The translations under genes were made by a program, and so were the position numbers. This document shows, piece by piece, positions 1 through 5,646 of a stretch of 8,002 nucleotides of DNA. The stretch is from Prevotellaceae bacterium UBA6398 (GTDB lineage Bacteria; Bacteroidota; Bacteroidia; Bacteroidales; Bacteroidaceae): positions 1 to 8,002 of the forward strand of contig DJQA01000012.1 in the NCBI GenBank assembly GCA_002437495.1, in the 5' to 3' direction. How positions within the stretch are numbered: position 1 is the stretch's first letter; every line of letters begins with the position of its first letter. Under the pieces are notes generated by a model. It saw only the letters and a program-made list of their open reading frames with translations, made no database searches and was not told the DNA's origin.

Positions 1-230
1 TCTGCCCATCGGGGCTTTCGGTAGGGGTATAGGCATCGCAAAGGTAAGGCTTTTACAAGACAAAGCATCATGTTTCAGCGAAAAAGTTCTTGGGAAAAGC
101 AAAAATGTCATATATCGCACATAAAACAAGAGTAGTAGTGTATCTTATGCAATATTGTTGAGTTTCATATAATTTCACAACGTAAACACACCCAACTCAA
201 ACAGGTTGTTTACGCATTGTTTATGCGAAA
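1..230. other. Left-edge region, no confident gene
   Basis: I recognise no gene here. Two weak readings compete. On the plus strand a frame is open from base 2 to a TAA at 122-124 (40 codons, containing GAFGRGIGIAKVRLL), which could be the tail of a gene entering from the left. On the minus strand a TAnnTTTG-like box (TACCTTTG, bases 46 to 39) lies 29 bases before an ATG at 9-7, which could be the promoter and start of a gene running off the left edge; no -33 element at the right distance is visible. A second minus-strand ATG lies at 36-34. The sequence from about 120 to 230 is AT-rich and non-coding in appearance. The two readings cannot both be right, and nothing in the window decides between them. 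Confidence 0.3.
181..227. repeat. Two adjoining inverted repeats
   Basis: CGTAAACA (181-188) is the exact reverse complement of TGTTTACG (207-214), with 18 bases between. Overlapping its right arm is a second small hairpin, CGCAT (213-217) with ATGCG (223-227) around a five-base loop. Neither is followed by a T-run on the plus strand, so a classical intrinsic terminator is not indicated. It could be an operator, an attenuator-like structure, or the end of a transcript from the left. It lies just past the tRNA terminator when read on the minus strand. Function unknown. Confidence 0.4.
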
Positions 231-233
231 GCG

Positions 234-269
234 AAAAACAGCGGCCTGCGATTGCTCACAAGCCGCTGT
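234..269 (-). terminator. Rho-independent terminator after tRNA-Met
   Basis: Read on the minus strand, an 8-bp GC-rich stem (ACAGCGGC at 238-245 pairing with GCCGCTGT at 262-269) with a 16-base loop runs directly into a T-tract (bases 238 to 234). It begins 10 bases past the 3' end of the tRNA, which fits termination of that transcript, and of any read-through from manC. Confidence 0.85.
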
Positions 270-279
270 AACAGAAGCG

Positions 280-353
280 TGGACCAGATAGGGCTTGAAC
301 CTATGACCTCCAGATTATGAGTCTGTTGCTCTAACCAACTGAGCTACAAGTCC
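280..353 (-). tRNA. tRNA-Met(CAU), elongator type
   Basis: The minus strand folds as a complete cloverleaf of 74 bases including the discriminator A at 280. It starts GGACTTG, has a D arm GCTC/GAGC, anticodon loop CTCATAA with anticodon CAT (plus-strand bases 317-319), a five-base variable region AGGTC, and a T arm ATAGG/CCTAT around TTCAAGC. Position 1 pairs with 72 (G-C), which argues against an initiator tRNA. Two imperfections are visible: a U-U opposition at the sixth acceptor pair and an A-G opposition at the top of the anticodon stem. No CCA is encoded, so the tail must be added after transcription. A CAU anticodon could also be a TilS-modified isoleucine tRNA; the overall shape favours elongator methionine, but sequence alone does not settle it. 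Confidence 0.9.
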
Positions 354-376
354 GGCTTTAATCTTGTTAAGCGGTG

Positions 377-407
377 CAAAATTACGGTTTTTATTTGAAA
401 CGCGCAA
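377..407 (-). promoter_or_regulatory. Bacteroidota-type promoter for tRNA-Met
   Basis: On the minus strand a perfect TAnnTTTG box, TAATTTTG (384 to 377), is preceded by TTG (407 to 405) with 20 bases between. This matches the known Bacteroidota primary-sigma layout (-33 TTTG/TTG, 19-21 spacer, -7 TAnnTTTG). The expected transcription start is about 15-20 bases before the mature tRNA. The tRNA therefore has its own promoter and need not depend on manC transcription. Confidence 0.8.
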
Positions 408-445
408 GTTTGCAGCTTGGAAAATTTGCACGTCCCCACTTTTTT

Positions 446-1522
446 TCACCCAAACTCTTCGCCAAGTTTCATCTGCGCCTCGTTGGCGAGCAGCTTCACA
501 CGGTTGGAGTCGCCACGCCTGCACACCACAAGCACGTTGCCGCTCTCCGCCACGATAAAGCCCTCGAGTCCTTCGAGTACAGCCACACGCCCATCCGACA
601 GCCTTACGACATTGTTTTTACAGCCGTGCATTATTGTACGCGTTGCAAGTTCGGCATTCCCGTCATCGTCTTTTGTCGTTACGCGGCGCAGACTTTCCCA
701 AGTGCCGAGGTCGGCCCATCCGAACGAGCAACTTTCCACATACACGTTCGATGTTCGTTCAAGTATAACCTGCTCTATTGACAAGTAAAGGTTAGAAGGA
801 TAATATTTCTCTACGAAAGCCTGCTCCTCTTCACGTGAAAGGTTCACGAACTCTTTCAGATGGGGCAGTATGTTGGGAATAAGCTCCGCAACATACGATT
901 GAACAGTGCGGGCGTTCCATACATACAAGCCGGTGTTCCACAGAAACTCCCCGCTCTCCATAAACATTCTCGCAAACGTCTCATCGGGCTTCTCGGTAAA
1001 CGACTTTACAGGCGCAAGTCCCTTGTCGTCCGGCTGCTCGCCCATCTGTATGTAGCCATATTCCGTAGCGGGCATAGTGGGACGCGCGCCCATTACCACA
1101 ACCACCTCATGACCCGCCACAAAGTCGAGCGCATGGCGTATGTTATTCTCAAACTCGGTCTCGCGGGTTATATATTGATCGGCAGGACTGAACACAATGC
1201 GTGCATCGGGCTCTTTATAGGCTATGTGGCTGCTCGCCCACGCCACAGCCGGCGCAGTGCCGAGCCTTACAGGTTCTGCAAGTATATGACGTTGGGGAAG
1301 TTCGGGAAGTTGGCTCTCCACAATGTCAATATACTTGGCGTTGGTGGACACATATATATTGTCCGGGTCAATAAACCTTACGAACCTGCGGTAAGTTGAC
1401 TGCAAAAGGGTTTCTCCCACGCCTAAGATGTCGAGAAACTGCTTGGGCATCCTCTCGGTGCTTGCCGGCCACAAGCGCCTGCCTGCGCCGCCCGCTAATA
1501 TCACACAAAAATCCTTGTTCAT
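446..1522 (-). CDS. manC: Mannose-1-phosphate guanylyltransferase
   Basis: The 358-residue cytosolic enzyme should make GDP-mannose from mannose 1-phosphate and GTP, feeding surface polysaccharide, LPS and GDP-fucose routes. Visible motifs: the nucleotide-binding signature at residues 9-29 (LAGGAGRRLWPAS then PKQF), EPVRLGTAP at 83-91, the metal-site region SPADQYI at 112-118 (families usually show SDH; here DQ), FTEKPD at 175-180, WNTGLYVW at 195-202, and FGWADLGTWESL at 267-278. Only the pyrophosphorylase domain and its short C-terminal part are present; there is no fused mannose-6-phosphate isomerase cupin domain as in the longer bifunctional enzymes. The frame stays open 27 codons upstream to 1603, but I chose ATG 1522 because MNKDFCVILAGG places the signature at the usual distance from the N-terminus. 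A related sugar-1-phosphate nucleotidyltransferase specificity cannot be fully excluded. I see no clear promoter upstream and no terminator between it and the tRNA. Confidence 0.9.
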   Translation of the reverse strand: MNKDFCVILAGGAGRRLWPASTERMPKQFLDILGVGETLLQSTYRRFVRFIDPDNIYVSTNAKYIDIVESQLPELPQRHILAEPVRLGTAPAVAWASSHIAYKEPDARIVFSPADQYITRETEFENNIRHALDFVAGHEVVVVMGARPTMPATEYGYIQMGEQPDDKGLAPVKSFTEKPDETFARMFMESGEFLWNTGLYVWNARTVQSYVAELIPNILPHLKEFVNLSREEEQAFVEKYYPSNLYLSIEQVILERTSNVYVESCSFGWADLGTWESLRRVTTKDDDGNAELATRTIMHGCKNNVVRLSDGRVAVLEGLEGFIVAESGNVLVVCRRGDSNRVKLLANEAQMKLGEEFG

Positions 1523-1680
1523 ATCGTCTTGGCTTTTTAATCTGACATTTGCGTTATTGTTGAACAAGAGGGGCTCATAAATCCCTCCCATTAAACGCGC
1601 CATAAAAATATAAAACTATACCGAAACGGGAGCCCGGCAATACATTAAATTATCGTAAAAGCAAGAAATGGCGCAAACAC

Positions 1681-1712
1681 TTTGGCTGTTTCGTGAAATA
1701 AGCGTAATTTTG
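1681..1712 (+). promoter_or_regulatory. Bacteroidota-type promoter for tRNA-Leu
   Basis: TTTG at 1681-1684, a 20-base spacer and TAATTTTG at 1705-1712 make an exact match to the Bacteroidota primary-sigma consensus. The tRNA starts 18 bases after the box. The box and the next three bases (TAATTTTGCAC) are identical to those of the tRNA-Met promoter in this window. Confidence 0.88.
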
Positions 1713-1730
1713 CACTACATAACGCATCGC

Positions 1731-1812
1731 GCCCAGATGGCGGAATAGGTAGACGCGCTGGTCTCAAACACCAGTGGAGCAATCCATCCCGGTTCGATCC
1801 CGGGTCTGGGTA
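1731..1812 (+). tRNA. tRNA-Leu(CAA)
   Basis: This is an 82-base class II tRNA. Acceptor arms are GCCCAGA and TCTGGGT (first pair a G-U wobble), followed by discriminator A at 1812. The anticodon stem CTGGT/ACCAG encloses the loop CTCAAAC, giving anticodon CAA for UUG codons. A long variable arm (TGG/CCA) typical of leucine tRNAs and a T arm CCCGG/CCGGG with TTCGATC follow. No CCA is encoded. It stands alone on the plus strand, divergent from manC. No T-run terminator follows it directly. Confidence 0.95.
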
Positions 1813-1833
1813 CTGGAAACTCTTGACAAACTA

Positions 1834-1870
1834 TTGGCTGTCATGTATTTTTATTTTACAGTACAGCCAA
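1834..1870. repeat. Imperfect hairpin downstream of tRNA-Leu
   Basis: TTGGCTGT (1834-1841) pairs exactly with ACAGCCAA (1863-1870). Inside, after a 2x2 internal loop, TGTA (1844-1847) pairs with TACA (1857-1860) around a nine-base AT-only loop, giving 12 pairs in total. It starts 22 bases after the tRNA. It has no T-run, so it is not a standard intrinsic terminator; it may instead help define the 3' end of the tRNA precursor. Confidence 0.5.
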
Positions 1871-1993
1871 AGGTTAGCCAATAACAAATAACAAATTCAA
1901 ACCACCGGAATCCCCATAATACATAGGACAAAAGTACGGAGATACAAGAGTAATTCCTATCATTGCTTTCAAATAAGCGTTAAGGCTGTTGCA

Positions 1994-2022
1994 GCATATG
2001 CATTCATGCACTTTACAAAGTG
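1994..2022. repeat. Run of three short palindromes
   Basis: Three inverted repeats are packed into 29 bases: GCATATGC (1994-2001, perfect palindrome), TGCAT/ATGCA (1999-2003 with 2006-2010), and CACTTT/AAAGTG (2009-2014 with 2017-2022). They overlap end to end and lead directly into the inverted repeat pair that starts at 2023. They may be part of the same repeated element; alone they have no clear function. Confidence 0.45.
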
Positions 2023-2121
2023 TGGCATACGTCCGCTTCGCGTGGATTTTACGATAATGCGCCGTTGGTTTGAGGGTTTTGCGGATATGGTTTCACGCGG
2101 TGGCGTACAGGGCGTATGCCA
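2023..2121. repeat. Inverted pair of REP-like units
   Basis: The left unit, read on the minus strand (2044 to 2023), is CACGCG, seven bases, CGTATGCCA. The right unit, read on the plus strand (2094-2121), is CACGCG, thirteen bases, CGTATGCCA. The ends match exactly and the spacers differ by six bases. Two related units facing each other across about 50 bases is the arrangement seen in REP/BIME-type intergenic repeats and in degenerate MITEs. No transposase gene is in the window. Confidence 0.55.
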
Positions 2122-2155
2122 TACGCCCCTACAAATGGCACCAAACCATAACCGC
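2081..2155. repeat. 75-base nested palindrome, REP-like
   Basis: Outer arms GCGG-A-TATGGTTT (2081-2093) and AAACCATA-A-CCGC (2143-2155) pair over 13 positions with one mismatch. The centre is a tight palindrome, GGGCGTATG (2110-2118) and CATACGCCC (2120-2128), separated by a single base. The sequence between outer and inner arms pairs only partly. As RNA or single-stranded DNA it would form a long stem with a strong GC-rich tip. The GTAGGGGCG...CGCCC style core resembles palindromes dispersed in many bacterial genomes; that is recollection, not a search result. Confidence 0.7.
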
Positions 2156-2189
2156 CAGTTCTTTCTCAAACGTCTCCAAAATCATATTT

Positions 2190-2273
2190 GATGTAGGAAA
2201 ATCCATGTCCGATGTAGAAAAATTTACATCAGACATAATTCAAACTACGTCAGACCTTTTTTCGACACCTGCA
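2190..2273. repeat. Degenerate 21-base tandem repeat, four units
   Basis: Four consecutive 21-base units begin at 2190, 2211, 2232 and 2253. The first two are close (both start GATGTAG and continue with an A-run); the third and fourth are more diverged but keep the GAC/GAT start and register. Weaker copies may extend to about 2169 on the left and 2294 on the right. Since 21 is a multiple of three, the plus strand reads as heptads (DVGKSMS, DVEKFTS, DIIQTTS, DLFSTPA) and the minus strand as SDVNFST, SDMDFPT. The serine-aspartate pair appears on both strands because TCNGA keeps its form on reverse complement. It abuts the nested palindrome with 34 bases between. Confidence 0.65.
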
Positions 2274-2388
2274 AACATCTGAAAAACAATATCTTGCAAA
2301 AGGTTGATTGTTTGGGATAATTTTCTGGTTATCAAGCACTTGTCGCAAACGAGGATTTCTGCGGGTTTTGGCGTGGGGCGGAGGGCAT

Positions 2389-2428
2389 AAAAAAGCCGGG
2401 AGACTGTTGTTTTTTTGTCTCCCGGCTT
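2389..2428 (-). terminator. Rho-independent terminator of the four-gene cluster
   Basis: A perfect 12-bp stem (AAGCCGGGAGAC at 2393-2404 with its complement at 2417-2428) and a 12-base loop are followed on the minus strand by six T residues (2394 to 2389). It lies 21 bases past the aminotransferase stop codon and marks the end of the transcript. On the plus strand the stem is not followed by a T-run, so it is effectively one-directional. Confidence 0.93.
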
Positions 2429-2449
2429 AGATTGTATTGTCTGCCCCGG

Positions 2450-3643
2450 TTATTTCAGTTTTGCAAGGGCTTCGGCTATGCGCTGCATGGCCTTGCGTAT
2501 GCTGTCCTCATCGGTTGCGTAGCTAATTCGGAAGTATCCCGGTGCACCGAATGCGTCGCCGCATACGGTTGCCACGTGGGCTTTGTCGAGCAGGTAGAGA
2601 GCCATGTCGTTGGAGTCGCTGATTACATTGCCGCCGTCCTTCTTTCCGAAGTAGCTGCTGCACTTGGGGAAGAGGTAGAACGCGCCTTCGGGGTCGTTGA
2701 CTTCGAGTCCGGGTATTTGTCGGGCGAGCGACACTATGAGGTTTTTCCTGCGTTCAAACGCCCGGCGCATTTCCTCCACGCACTCCTGCGGTCCGGCAAA
2801 CGCTGCGGCGGCCGCCATCTGGCTTACGGAGCACGGCCCGCTGGTGTATTGTCCCTGGAGCTTGTTACAGGCTTTCACCACCCACTCCTCTGCGGCGGCG
2901 AAGCCTATTCTCCAGCCTGTCATGGCGTATGCCTTGGAAACGCCGTTTATTATCACGGTGCGTTCCTTCATGCCCGGCACCTGCGCCATGCTTGCGTGCT
3001 TGCCGATGTAGTTTATGTGCTCGTAAATCTCATCGGAGATTACCATTACGCGGGTGTGCTTTTTCAGCACTTCGGCAAGGGCTTCGAGTTCGCCGTATGA
3101 GTAGATTGCTCCTGTGGGGTTGCTTGGCGAGCAGAGTATCAGTGCGCGCGTTTGTGGGGTTATAGCCGCCTCGAGCTGCGCGGGGGTCATCTTGAAGTCT
3201 TGCTCAAGTCCTGTGGGGACTGTTACGGGCGTTGCGTCGGCGAGTTTCACCATCTGGGTGTAGCTCACCCAGTAGGGTGCGGGCACTATCACTTCATCGC
3301 CCTCGCCCACCAGCGACATTATGACGTTGCACACGCTCTGTTTTGCGCCATTTGAGCATATTATCTGCGAGGGCTTGTATTCGAGACCGTTCTCGCGTTT
3401 CAGTTTCCCTGCTATCGCCTCGCGCAATATGGGATATCCCGGCACGGGGGAATATCGCGAATAGTTGTCGTCAATGGCTTTCTTGGCGGCCTCTTTTATG
3501 TGTTCGGGGGTGTTGAAGTCGGGTTCGCCAACGCTGAGGTTCACAACGTCAACGCCGGCAGCCTTCAGTTCGTTGCTACGCTGCGACATCAACAGCGTGG
3601 CTGACGGGGCAAGGCGGTTTAAGCGTGCTGACAATTCGTTCAT
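2450..3643 (-). CDS. Class I PLP aminotransferase, aspartate aminotransferase type
   Basis: A 397-residue cytosolic enzyme of fold type I, expected to exchange the amino group between aspartate and 2-oxoglutarate (oxaloacetate and glutamate). Visible features: SVGEPDFNTP at 37-46, SNGAKQ at 97-102 for the cofactor phosphate, PAPYW at 121-125 with the ring-stacking aromatic residue, SPSNPTG at 172-178 with Asn175, SDEIYEHI at 203-210 with Asp204 for the pyridine nitrogen, GVSKAYAMTGWRIG at 234-247 with Lys237 forming the Schiff base and Arg245 in the phosphate site, PEGAFYLFPK at 318-327, and FRISYA at 371-376 with Arg372 for the substrate carboxylate. The full motif set and family-typical length indicate an intact enzyme of the bacterial/archaeal subgroup (Ib), which also contains prephenate-using and other amino-acid transaminases, so exact substrate is inferred. 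It is the last gene of the cluster, 39 bases after the BI-1-like gene. Confidence 0.92.
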   Translation of the reverse strand: MNELSARLNRLAPSATLLMSQRSNELKAAGVDVVNLSVGEPDFNTPEHIKEAAKKAIDDNYSRYSPVPGYPILREAIAGKLKRENGLEYKPSQIICSNGAKQSVCNVIMSLVGEGDEVIVPAPYWVSYTQMVKLADATPVTVPTGLEQDFKMTPAQLEAAITPQTRALILCSPSNPTGAIYSYGELEALAEVLKKHTRVMVISDEIYEHINYIGKHASMAQVPGMKERTVIINGVSKAYAMTGWRIGFAAAEEWVVKACNKLQGQYTSGPCSVSQMAAAAAFAGPQECVEEMRRAFERRKNLIVSLARQIPGLEVNDPEGAFYLFPKCSSYFGKKDGGNVISDSNDMALYLLDKAHVATVCGDAFGAPGYFRISYATDEDSIRKAMQRIAEALAKLK

Positions 3644-3682
3644 TGCTTTGCTTGTTTATGTTGTTTCCCTTTGGGGTTAATA

Positions 3683-4396
3683 TCAGTTGTCGTTGCGCCC
3701 GAAGAAACGCAATATGTACAGGAACAGGTTTATGAAGTCGAGATAAAGCGAAAGGCTTCCCAAAAGGGCGAGCTTCTGGGTGTGATCGTTAACCTCATCA
3801 CCATATTCCATGAGCATGTATTTTATTTTCTGTGTGTCATACGCCGTAAGCCCCACAAAGAGCAACACTCCCACGTATGTTATCACCCAATACAGCACGC
3901 TGTTCGCCCAGAATATGTTCACTACCGATGCTATGACCAGCCCCACCAGCGCCATGAGGAAGAACGAGCCGAAGGAGCTTAGGTCCTTCTTGAGCGCGAA
4001 GCCCACGAGCGACATAACGGCAAACATACCCGCCGTTACGAAAAACGCCCCGGCAATGGAGTTCATCGTGTAGGCTATGAAGATGAACGACATTGTTACG
4101 CCGTTGAGCACCGAATAAGCGGCGAACATTATGCCCGCCGTGGCGAACGACATCTTGGTTATTCTCGCCGAAAGTATGAACACAAGCGCGAGCTGGGCGA
4201 TTATTAGCATAAAGAACATGCCGCGCGAGGTGAAAATGGTTTGCAGCATTCCGGGGTTGGACGCGATGTAGAATGCGGTGAAGCCTGTTACGGCAAGTGC
4301 CAATGCCATCCACATATATACCTTGCGCATAAGCACGCGATATGCGCTTTGCACTCCCTCGAGCATTGGTGTTCCGAATTTGATTTCTTTTTCCAT
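3683..4396 (-). CDS. Bax inhibitor-1/YccA family inner-membrane protein
   Basis: A 237-residue very hydrophobic protein with about seven membrane segments (roughly residues 28-46, 60-77, 83-107, 113-134, 140-162, 165-184 and 208-231). The family signature is seen at the end: LTAYDTQKIKYM at 183-194 and SLYLDFINLFLYILRFFG at 216-233. Asp187 and Asp220 fall at the positions of the paired aspartates that form the pH sensor in the Bacillus YetJ calcium-leak protein, so a pH-gated cation leak is a reasonable inference. E. coli YccA, a relative, modulates the FtsH protease. The N-terminus is short and cytosolic, without a signal peptide. The gene begins 26 bases after ribBA ends and has no promoter of its own that I can see. 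Which of the family's activities applies here is not shown by sequence. Confidence 0.92.
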   Translation of the reverse strand: MEKEIKFGTPMLEGVQSAYRVLMRKVYMWMALALAVTGFTAFYIASNPGMLQTIFTSRGMFFMLIIAQLALVFILSARITKMSFATAGIMFAAYSVLNGVTMSFIFIAYTMNSIAGAFFVTAGMFAVMSLVGFALKKDLSSFGSFFLMALVGLVIASVVNIFWANSVLYWVITYVGVLLFVGLTAYDTQKIKYMLMEYGDEVNDHTQKLALLGSLSLYLDFINLFLYILRFFGRNDN

Positions 4397-4422
4397 AGTT
4401 ATAATTTGTTTGGTGATTGTTT

Positions 4423-5646
4423 TTATTTGTTTAAATGCAGCGTATGCCCCATGCGCTCCTTCTTTGTGCGCAGGTAACGCTCGTTATACTTGTTGGGCTT
4501 TATTTCTATTGGCACATTCTCAACAATTTCCAGTCCATATGCCTCCAAGCCCACACGCTTCACGGGGTTATTCGTCAAAAGGCGCATTTTATGCACGCCG
4601 AGCTCCCTAAGTATTTGCGCTCCTACCCCATAATCTCTTTCATCGGGGTCATAGCCAAGGTGTATATTGGCATCAACGGTGTCATATCCCTGTTCTTGCA
4701 GCTTGTAGGCGGCAATTTTCGCCATCAGCCCTATTCCGCGCCCTTCCTGATTTAGGTAAAGCACTACACCCTTACCGGCTTTATCCACCATTTGCATTGA
4801 GCGGTGAAGCTGCTCACCGCAGTCGCATCGTTTCGAACCGAAGATGTCGCCTGTGGCGCACGAGGAATGCACACGCACAAGTATTGGCTCGTCTGCATCC
4901 CATTCTCCCTTTATCAAGGCCACGTGCTCCTTGCCATTGCTCTTTTGGCGGAATGGTATAAGGCGGAAGTGTCCATAATCAGTGGGCATGTCAACCTCGT
5001 CGCCCTTTTCCACGAGCGAGTCGGTCTTCATCCTGTACTCTATAAGGTCTTTAATCGTCAGAATGTGCAATCCCCATTCCTTTGCTTTTTCCACGAGCTG
5101 CGGCATTCGCGCCATAGTTCCGTCTTCGTTGAGTATTTCTATGAGTGCGGCCGCCGGGCGCAAGCCTGCAAGGCGCGTCAGGTCTACAGCTGCCTCAGTA
5201 TGGCCCGCGCGACGCAGCACCCCATTATCCTGTGCGTAAAGAGGGCACACGTGTCCGGGTTTTCCGAAAGTGTCGGGCGTGGAATTGGGATCGGCCAGAG
5301 CCTTTATGGTTTCGGCGCGGTCGTGTGTGCTAACGCCGGTGGTGCATCCTTCGAGTTTGTCAACCGCCACGGTGAACGGCGTGCCAAGAAGGCTTGTGTT
5401 GTCCTCAACTTGATGTTGCAGGCCAAGCTCCCTGCACCGCGATATTGTTATTGGCGCACAAAGCACACCCCTTCCGTTTTTAAGCATGAAGTTCACTTTT
5501 TCCGCGGTTATCATCTCGGCGGAAGTTATGAGGTCGCCCTCGTTTTCTCTGCCCGGGTCGTCAACAACTATGACGAATTTTCCCTGCTTGAAATCGGCTA
5601 ACGCCTCTTCCACTGTTGCCATTTTGAAGTTTTCGTTCTCTGTCAT
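4423..5646 (-). CDS. ribBA: Bifunctional RibBA: DHBP synthase / GTP cyclohydrolase II
   Basis: The 407-residue protein covers both entry reactions of riboflavin synthesis. The N-terminal half (about 10-205) is 3,4-dihydroxy-2-butanone 4-phosphate synthase, making the four-carbon unit from ribulose 5-phosphate: RENEGD at 33-38, RAGHTEA at 146-152 with His149, and Glu170. The C-terminal half (about 210-405) is GTP cyclohydrolase II: RVHSSC at 258-263, the zinc cysteines Cys263, Cys274 and Cys276, LNQEGRGIGL at 298-307, and LLTNNPVKR at 356-364. All key residues of the second domain are present. In the first, the loop before the signature reads DDPG where DDED is usual. The start codon at 5646 overlaps the permease stop in TAATG, implying coupled translation; Met9 is an alternative start. 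No FMN riboswitch precedes it, because its upstream region is coding sequence. Confidence 0.96.
   Translation of the reverse strand: MTENENFKMATVEEALADFKQGKFVIVVDDPGRENEGDLITSAEMITAEKVNFMLKNGRGVLCAPITISRCRELGLQHQVEDNTSLLGTPFTVAVDKLEGCTTGVSTHDRAETIKALADPNSTPDTFGKPGHVCPLYAQDNGVLRRAGHTEAAVDLTRLAGLRPAAALIEILNEDGTMARMPQLVEKAKEWGLHILTIKDLIEYRMKTDSLVEKGDEVDMPTDYGHFRLIPFRQKSNGKEHVALIKGEWDADEPILVRVHSSCATGDIFGSKRCDCGEQLHRSMQMVDKAGKGVVLYLNQEGRGIGLMAKIAAYKLQEQGYDTVDANIHLGYDPDERDYGVGAQILRELGVHKMRLLTNNPVKRVGLEAYGLEIVENVPIEIKPNKYNERYLRTKKERMGHTLHLNK

Larger units (their letters stand above)
1871..2388. other. Gene-poor intergenic region with repeats
   Basis: I see no convincing protein gene here. Short open frames exist on both strands (for example 1969-2169 minus and 2070-2282 plus) but they run straight through palindromes and tandem repeats and lack recognisable domains. 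Bases 1871-1990 are AT-rich and unremarkable, with one isolated minus-strand TACTTTTG box (1936 to 1929) that lacks a -33 partner. Bases 1994-2273 hold the repeat structures listed separately. Bases 2274-2388 show no structure I can name before the terminator of the aminotransferase gene. Confidence 0.6.

Noticed and set aside
405..446. Intrinsic terminator between manC and tRNA-Met
   Set aside because: Only 4-bp arms (CAAG/CTTG) can pair here and no T-run follows; the stretch is mostly the tRNA promoter.
1523..1603. Longer manC start at 1603
   Set aside because: The extra 27 residues precede a nucleotide-binding signature that normally lies within the first ten residues or so.
1731..2273. 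Integrated element using tRNA-Leu as attachment site
   Set aside because: No integrase gene and no duplicated tRNA 3' end was seen in the window.
2190..2273. CRISPR array
   Set aside because: Units are contiguous 21-base tandem copies without unique spacers, and no cas gene is present.
1969..2282. Short ORFs of 61-70 codons on both strands in the intergenic region
   Set aside because: They are read-throughs of palindromes and 21-base repeats; composition is that of the repeats and no independent coding evidence is seen.
2432..3100. 222-codon plus-strand open frame opposite the aminotransferase
   Set aside because: It runs through the terminator region and lies antisense to an intact PLP enzyme; no domain or start context supports it.
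4804..5601. 265-codon plus-strand open frame opposite ribBA
   Set aside because: It is antisense to a gene with a full set of catalytic motifs, has no recognisable domain, and is explained by the codon bias of ribBA.
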